A stretch of DNA of 7,603 bases, from contig DPKV01000182.1 of the NCBI GenBank assembly GCA_003542325.1, forward strand, positions 1 through 7,603, given 5' to 3'. Source of the DNA: Anaerolineaceae bacterium (GTDB taxonomy: Bacteria; Chloroflexota; Anaerolineae; Anaerolineales; Anaerolineaceae). The position numbers and the translations under genes are program-made. The notes below the pieces were generated by a model. That model made no database searches. It was given only the letters and a program-made list of their open reading frames with translations, and had not been told where the DNA came from. The stretch's first letter is position 1; the number at the start of each line of letters is the position of its first letter. Shown here piece after piece: positions 5,177 through 7,603 of the stretch.

Positions 5177-5230
5177 CACCTCGGCGGGATATTAAGCCCT
5201 TTCGGGCACCTGCTTTCTTCAGCGAAGAAA
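5177..5230 (-). ncRNA. L10 leader (autoregulatory L10(L12)-binding motif of rplJL)
   Basis: Read on the minus strand, the segment GCAGGTGCCCGAAAGGGC, then TTAATATCCCGCCGAGGTG, matches my recall of the ribosomal protein L10 leader: a GGUGCC/GGC stem, the internal TTAATAT, and CCGCCGAGGU closing against GCAGG, the kink-turn-like part bound by L10(L12). A small stem, TTTCTTC-GCT-GAAGAAA (5230-5214), precedes it. It lies between the promoter at 5263-5271 and rplJ, the standard location. Binding of free L10(L12) would reduce rplJL expression. The motif is recognised by eye; a covariance-model search is the decisive test. Confidence 0.8.
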
Positions 5231-5262
5231 TCTTCTATTTACTTGTCAGGTTAGCGTTTTAT

Positions 5263-5271
5263 ATTATAACA
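5263..5271 (-). promoter_or_regulatory. Internal extended -10 promoter for rplJL
   Basis: Minus-strand TGTTATAAT (5271 down to 5263) is a perfect TGn-TATAAT extended -10. A TTGACA (5296-5291) lies upstream but with a 22-nt spacer, too far for a normal -35. At 16-18 nt no good -35 is found, which is usual for extended -10 promoters. The expected start near 5256 gives a leader of about 200 nt carrying the L10 motif. It overlaps the non-coding edge just after the rplA stop. Confidence 0.6.
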
Positions 5272-5284
5272 CAAACCGATCATC

Positions 5285-5995
5285 TTACAGTGTCAAAGCT
5301 GAATCGTATGGATCAACCTTGATTCCCGGGCACATGGTTCCGGTTACCGTTACACGGCGAATAAAGTTGCCGCTGGCGGCAGCCGGTCGCGCCTGCCTGA
5401 CGGCCAGCATAAACGAGACAAGGTTCTCATAAAGCTGATCCGCAGTGAATGAGATCTTACCGATCGGAACATGAATGTTCGCTGTCTTGTCGAGGCGGAA
5501 CTCTACCCGGCCAGCTTTTGCTGCGGTGATTGCATCAGCAATACCATCAGCCTGCACAACTGTTCCGGCTTTGGGGTTCGGCATCAGACCACGCGGGCCA
5601 AGAACACGGCCCAAACGGCCCACTGTACCCATCATATCCGGGGTGGCGATGGCGACGTCAAAGTCTGTCCAACCAGCCTGGATCTTGTTGACAATATCCT
5701 CTGAATCGACGACAACGTCCGCACCGGCTTCCCTGGCTGCTTCTGCTGCTTCACCCTGGGCGAAGACGAGGACTGAAACGGATTTACCCAATCCATTAGG
5801 TAAAACCACAACGTCCCGAATTTGCTGATCTGCCTGGCGGGGATCGAGACCGGTCCGAATGTGTACCTCGACCGTTTCATCAAAACCGGCGTAGCTTATA
5901 TCTTTGAGAAGCTCAATGGCTTCCTTTGCAGCATATAGTTTATCGCGATCAACTTTTGCGATAGCTGCCTGATACTTCTTTCCGTGACTTGCCAT
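5285..5995 (-). CDS. rplA: Ribosomal protein uL1
   Basis: The L1-stalk protein of the 50S subunit, which binds 23S rRNA helices H76-H78, helps release E-site tRNA, and in many bacteria represses its own mRNA. The length of 236 residues is standard. The start is ATG 5995 ([17 protein letters not shown]) with AAGGAG (complement of 6001-6006) 5 nt away; the frame runs open 7 codons further but that part includes the ribosome-binding site. Seen: the L1 signature [20 protein letters not shown] followed by [11 protein letters not shown] in the middle, and a C-terminal return to the RNA-binding domain ([14 protein letters not shown]). It lies 54 nt after rplK. That gap is filled by an L1-operator-like hairpin, so L1 may directly control its own cistron. 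Confidence 0.98.
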   Translation of the reverse strand: MASHGKKYQAAIAKVDRDKLYAAKEAIELLKDISYAGFDETVEVHIRTGLDPRQADQQIRDVVVLPNGLGKSVSVLVFAQGEAAEAAREAGADVVVDSEDIVNKIQAGWTDFDVAIATPDMMGTVGRLGRVLGPRGLMPNPKAGTVVQADGIADAITAAKAGRVEFRLDKTANIHVPIGKISFTADQLYENLVSFMLAVRQARPAAASGNFIRRVTVTGTMCPGIKVDPYDSALTL

Positions 5996-6007
5996 AAATA
6001 CTCCTTT

Positions 6008-6039
6008 GTGGTTCAAGCGGGTAAATGTTACCCTCCCAC
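6008..6039 (-). promoter_or_regulatory. Putative L1-binding mRNA operator before rplA
   Basis: On the minus strand GTGG (6039-6036) pairs with CCAC (6011-6008), and GGGTAA (6033-6028) pairs with TTACCC (6024-6019) around a 3-nt loop. Between the two helices is an asymmetric internal loop, GA on the left and GCTTGAA on the right. The pattern GTGGGAGG...TTGAA..CCAC resembles 23S rRNA H76, where E. coli has GGUGGGAGGCU and ACCUUGAAAUACCACC. AAAGGAG follows the last stem bases directly, so bound L1 would hide the ribosome-binding site. Confidence 0.68.
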
Positions 6040-6049
6040 GAATTAATAA

Positions 6050-6478
6050 TTAGTCCTCAACAATAGTTATTCCCATATTGTGGGCTGTGCCCTCAATCTG
6101 GCGCATCGCACCTTCAATATCGATTGCGTTCATATCATTGAATTTTAATTCTGCAATTTCACGCACCTGGGAGCGGGTCACTTTGCCAACCTTATCCCGG
6201 TTGGGCTGACCGGAGCCCTTCTCAATCCCGGCAGCTTTGCAGAGCAAGATTGCGGCTGGTGATGATTTAAGTTTGAAGCGGAACGAACCATCCTGAAAGA
6301 TGGTGATTTCCGCCGGGACTATTTCGCCAGCGCGTGCAGCGGTCCGGCCATTGTAGTCCTTGCAGAAAGCCATAATATTGACGCCATGCTGGGCCAAAGC
6401 CGGGCCAATCGGGGGCGCCGGGTTGGCTTTACCAGCCTGGATTTGAAGGGTAATAATCGCTTTTACTTTCTTTGCCAC
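6050..6478 (-). CDS. rplK: Ribosomal protein uL11
   Basis: The factor-centre protein of the 50S subunit that binds the L11/thiostrepton region of 23S rRNA and is needed for stringent-response activation. It starts at GTG 6478, with AGGAG (complement of 6486-6490) 7 nt away, and has 142 residues, the family length. The frame is open 16 codons further upstream, but that extension crosses the L1-operator hairpin and has no L11 similarity. Seen: the N-terminal domain [34 protein letters not shown], and the C-terminal rRNA-binding domain with [36 protein letters not shown] and the ending [15 protein letters not shown]. nusG lies upstream and rplA downstream, as in most bacteria. Confidence 0.98.
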   Translation of the reverse strand: MAKKVKAIITLQIQAGKANPAPPIGPALAQHGVNIMAFCKDYNGRTAARAGEIVPAEITIFQDGSFRFKLKSSPAAILLCKAAGIEKGSGQPNRDKVGKVTRSQVREIAELKFNDMNAIDIEGAMRQIEGTAHNMGITIVED

Positions 6479-6490
6479 GTTTTTACTCCT

Positions 6491-6528
6491 TTGTGGTTCA
6501 AACGGGTCAGTTACCGACCCTCCCACAA
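6491..6528 (-). promoter_or_regulatory. Putative L1-binding mRNA operator before rplK
   Basis: On the minus strand TTGTGG (6528-6523) pairs with CCACAA (6496-6491), and GGGTC (6520-6516) pairs with GACCC (6508-6504) around a 7-nt loop. The internal loop has GA on the left and GTTTGAA on the right, nearly identical to the copy before rplA. The fifth pair of the inner stem is C-G here and A-U in the other copy, a compensatory change. AGGAG (6490-6486) follows at once. L1 control at the rplK leader is known from E. coli; this assignment here is by similarity and position. Confidence 0.75.
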
Positions 6529-6548
6529 CTCTCTAAGAATTCTTTTTC

Positions 6549-7217
6549 CTACATCTTTTCAACTTGCAAAAAGTCCAATTCTACCGGTGTGGATCGACCG
6601 AAGAAATTGACCATTACTCGGACTTTTGACCGATCCATATCAATCTCATCCACCGTACCATGGAAGTCGTTGAACGGGCCATCAATGATCCGGACAGTTT
6701 CACCCGCCTTATAGGTGACCTTGATCGTCGGTGCATCCGCTTCCATTCGACGGAGGATTTGGGAAACTTCCTCTGGCCGTAATGGGATCGGATCATTGCC
6801 CATTCCAACAAAGCCGGTAACGCCCGGGGTATTGCGGACCACATACCAGGATTCTTCGGTCATAATCATATTCACCAGCACGTAGCCGGGAAAAACATGC
6901 CGTTCAATGGAGCGTCGTTTTCCGTCGCGGACCTCAATTTCTTCCTGGGTTGGAATGACGACATCAAAGATTTTCTCTTTCATGCCCATTGATTCAATCC
7001 GCTGTTCCAGGTTGTGGCGAACTTTGTTCTCATATCCGGAATAACAATGGATAACAAACCAACCTCGTCCATCCTCTTCCGATTCTTCCAACACATCATC
7101 TGCTGCGCTGGTCTCTTCGATGGGTTCGTCGGCAGCTTCCACCATAGGCGCGGATAGATCTTCCGATTCAGACACGGATTCTTCGCGTTCTTCTTCTGGA
7201 TTTTCTGTTGCTGCCAT
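6549..7217 (-). CDS. nusG: Transcription termination/antitermination factor NusG with acidic N-terminal extension
   Basis: NusG binds RNA polymerase, modulates pausing and links transcription to Rho and the ribosome. The protein has 222 residues against 181 in E. coli. The NGN domain spans about 52-138 (GWFVIHCYSGYENKVRHNL, then RHVFPGYVLVNM and TPGVTGFVG). The KOW domain spans about 167-200 (AGETVRIIDGPFNDFHGTV), with a conserved ending FGRSTPVELDFLQVEKM. The first 49 residues are an extension with 21 Asp/Glu and a single basic residue, low in complexity and probably disordered. ATG 7217 has AGGAAGG (complement of 7223-7229) 5 nt away. An alternative internal start that would remove the extension is not apparent. 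It lies 36 nt after secE and 70 nt before rplK. Confidence 0.97.
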   Translation of the reverse strand: MAATENPEEEREESVSESEDLSAPMVEAADEPIEETSAADDVLEESEEDGRGWFVIHCYSGYENKVRHNLEQRIESMGMKEKIFDVVIPTQEEIEVRDGKRRSIERHVFPGYVLVNMIMTEESWYVVRNTPGVTGFVGMGNDPIPLRPEEVSQILRRMEADAPTIKVTYKAGETVRIIDGPFNDFHGTVDEIDMDRSKVRVMVNFFGRSTPVELDFLQVEKM

Positions 7218-7253
7218 ATCTTCCTTCCTGCCTCTCAGATCAACGCGCTGAGA

Positions 7254-7472
7254 CTAAATAGCGACCAGCAGATTGATTAATTTCGAGAAAGCCAAGTCCA
7301 GGAGCCCCAGGATGAGTGACATTACGACCATGACCACCAACACAAGGCGGGTCATTTTCCATGCTTCGGCTGATGTAGGCCAGGTGACTTTACGAAGTTC
7401 ACCTACCGTCTCGCGCCAAAAGCGTTGGATCTTCTGAAAAATATTTAGTTTCTTTTTCTTCTTCAGCGCCAC
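7254..7472 (-). CDS. secE: Preprotein translocase subunit SecE
   Basis: The small essential subunit of the SecYEG channel. I chose the GTG start at 7472, giving 72 residues. AAGGAG (complement of 7479-7484) is 6 nt away, and the frame upstream would run into the tRNA-Trp gene. Seen: a Lys-rich N-terminus (KKKKK, residues 4-8), an amphipathic helix (NIFQKIQRFWRETVGEL), the family signature ELRKVTWPTSAEAWKMT (25-41), and one membrane segment at about 43-62. This is the single-spanning form usual outside the proteobacteria. It lies between tRNA-Trp and nusG, the widespread order. No separate promoter is evident; it is probably transcribed from upstream, beyond the window. Confidence 0.95.
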   Translation of the reverse strand: MALKKKKKLNIFQKIQRFWRETVGELRKVTWPTSAEAWKMTRLVLVVMVVMSLILGLLDLAFSKLINLLVAI

Positions 7473-7496
7473 AAGACACTCCTTGTTTACGTCCAA

Positions 7497-7521
7497 AACG
7501 CCGCCCAAAATAGACGGCGTT
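7497..7521 (-). terminator. Weak terminator-like hairpin between tRNA-Trp and secE
   Basis: AACGCCG (7497-7503) and CGGCGTT (7515-7521) form a perfect 7-bp stem with an 11-nt loop. In the minus-strand transcript the stem ends in GUUUU followed by GG, a very short U-run. It may partly terminate transcripts after the tRNA, or mark a processing point, while letting secE be transcribed. Confidence 0.4.
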
Positions 7522-7534
7522 GAAAAGTTCCAGG

Positions 7535-7603
7535 CAGGCCAGGTAGGAATTGAACCCACAACCCCCGCTTTTGGAGAGCGGTGCTCTGCCAAATTGAGCT
7601 ACT
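7535..7603 (-). tRNA. trnW: tRNA-Trp (anticodon CCA), 5' end cut off by window
   Basis: Read on the minus strand, the D-arm (GCTC...GAGC), the anticodon stem CCGCT/AGCGG (7581-7577 and 7569-7565) with loop CTCCAAA, the T-arm GTGGG-TTCAATT-CCTAC, and the acceptor strand CTGGCCT are visible. The loop places CCA at 7574-7572, reading UGG. The discriminator base is G (7535), as expected for Trp. Only the last two bases of the 5' acceptor strand lie inside the window, so about five bases are missing. The genomic bases after the discriminator are CCT, so the CCA tail is not encoded and must be added enzymatically. Confidence 0.95.

Noticed and set aside
5291..5296. TTGACA on the minus strand as -35 for the rplJL promoter
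   Set aside because: The spacer to TATAAT would be 22 nt, outside the normal range. The TGn extended -10 explains the promoter better.
5468..5481. Palindrome GAACATGAATGTTC inside rplA, similar to a LexA box
   Set aside because: The half-sites are 6 nt apart instead of 4, it lies within a conserved coding segment, and there is no promoter beside it.
1..7603. CRISPR array, insertion sequence, prophage or toxin-antitoxin system
   Set aside because: No regularly spaced repeats, transposase, integrase or toxin-like gene is visible. The only longer direct repeat is the pair of L1-operator regions.

Overview
The window looks like chromosomal DNA of a mid-GC bacterium. A member of the Chloroflexota (class Anaerolineae) is my best guess. 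The reasons are the gene complement and order (trnW-secE-nusG-rplK-rplA-rplJ-rplL ending without rpoBC), a NusG with a long acidic N-terminal extension, a LexA box of the CGAAC-N4-GTTCG type and an L10 leader. This placement is inference; no rRNA or other decisive marker is present.

Layout. Positions 1-1804 (+) carry the end of a cyclopropane-fatty-acid synthase-type methyltransferase, followed 7 nt later by a geranylgeranyl-reductase-family flavoprotein. This is probably a lipid-modifying pair. Positions 1826-2862 (+) form a compact three-gene operon with a consensus promoter: an FmdB-type zinc ribbon, a CsoR/CstR-family repressor and an OsmC-family protein. A G/C-tract palindrome sits on the -10 element and is a good candidate operator for the repressor of the same operon. 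The repressor keeps both family cysteines but has Ile where copper-sensing CsoR has His, which suggests a thiol or persulfide sensor rather than a copper sensor. Positions 2863-3214 hold a likely terminator and about 160 nt of unexplained sequence with several strong, partly mutually exclusive inverted repeats. Positions 3215-3985 (+) are lexA with its promoter and a perfect LexA box between -35 and -10. A bidirectional terminator at 4021-4060 separates it from the convergent ribosomal-protein cluster.

Positions 4070-7603 (-), read from right to left, are tRNA-Trp(CCA) (its 5' end is cut by the window edge), secE, nusG, rplK, rplA, then an internal promoter with an L10-type leader, rplJ and rplL. 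The cluster shows three RNA-level control elements: two related hairpins, one directly before rplK and one directly before rplA, that both resemble the L1-binding site of 23S rRNA, and the L10 leader before rplJ. L1 can therefore plausibly repress both cistrons of rplKA, while L10(L12) represses rplJL.

The most interesting points are the CstR-like operon with its own operator, the duplicated L1 operator with compensatory base changes, the 16-bp perfect hairpin without a U-tract between the L10 leader and rplJ, and the bistable-looking intergenic region at 3016-3176.
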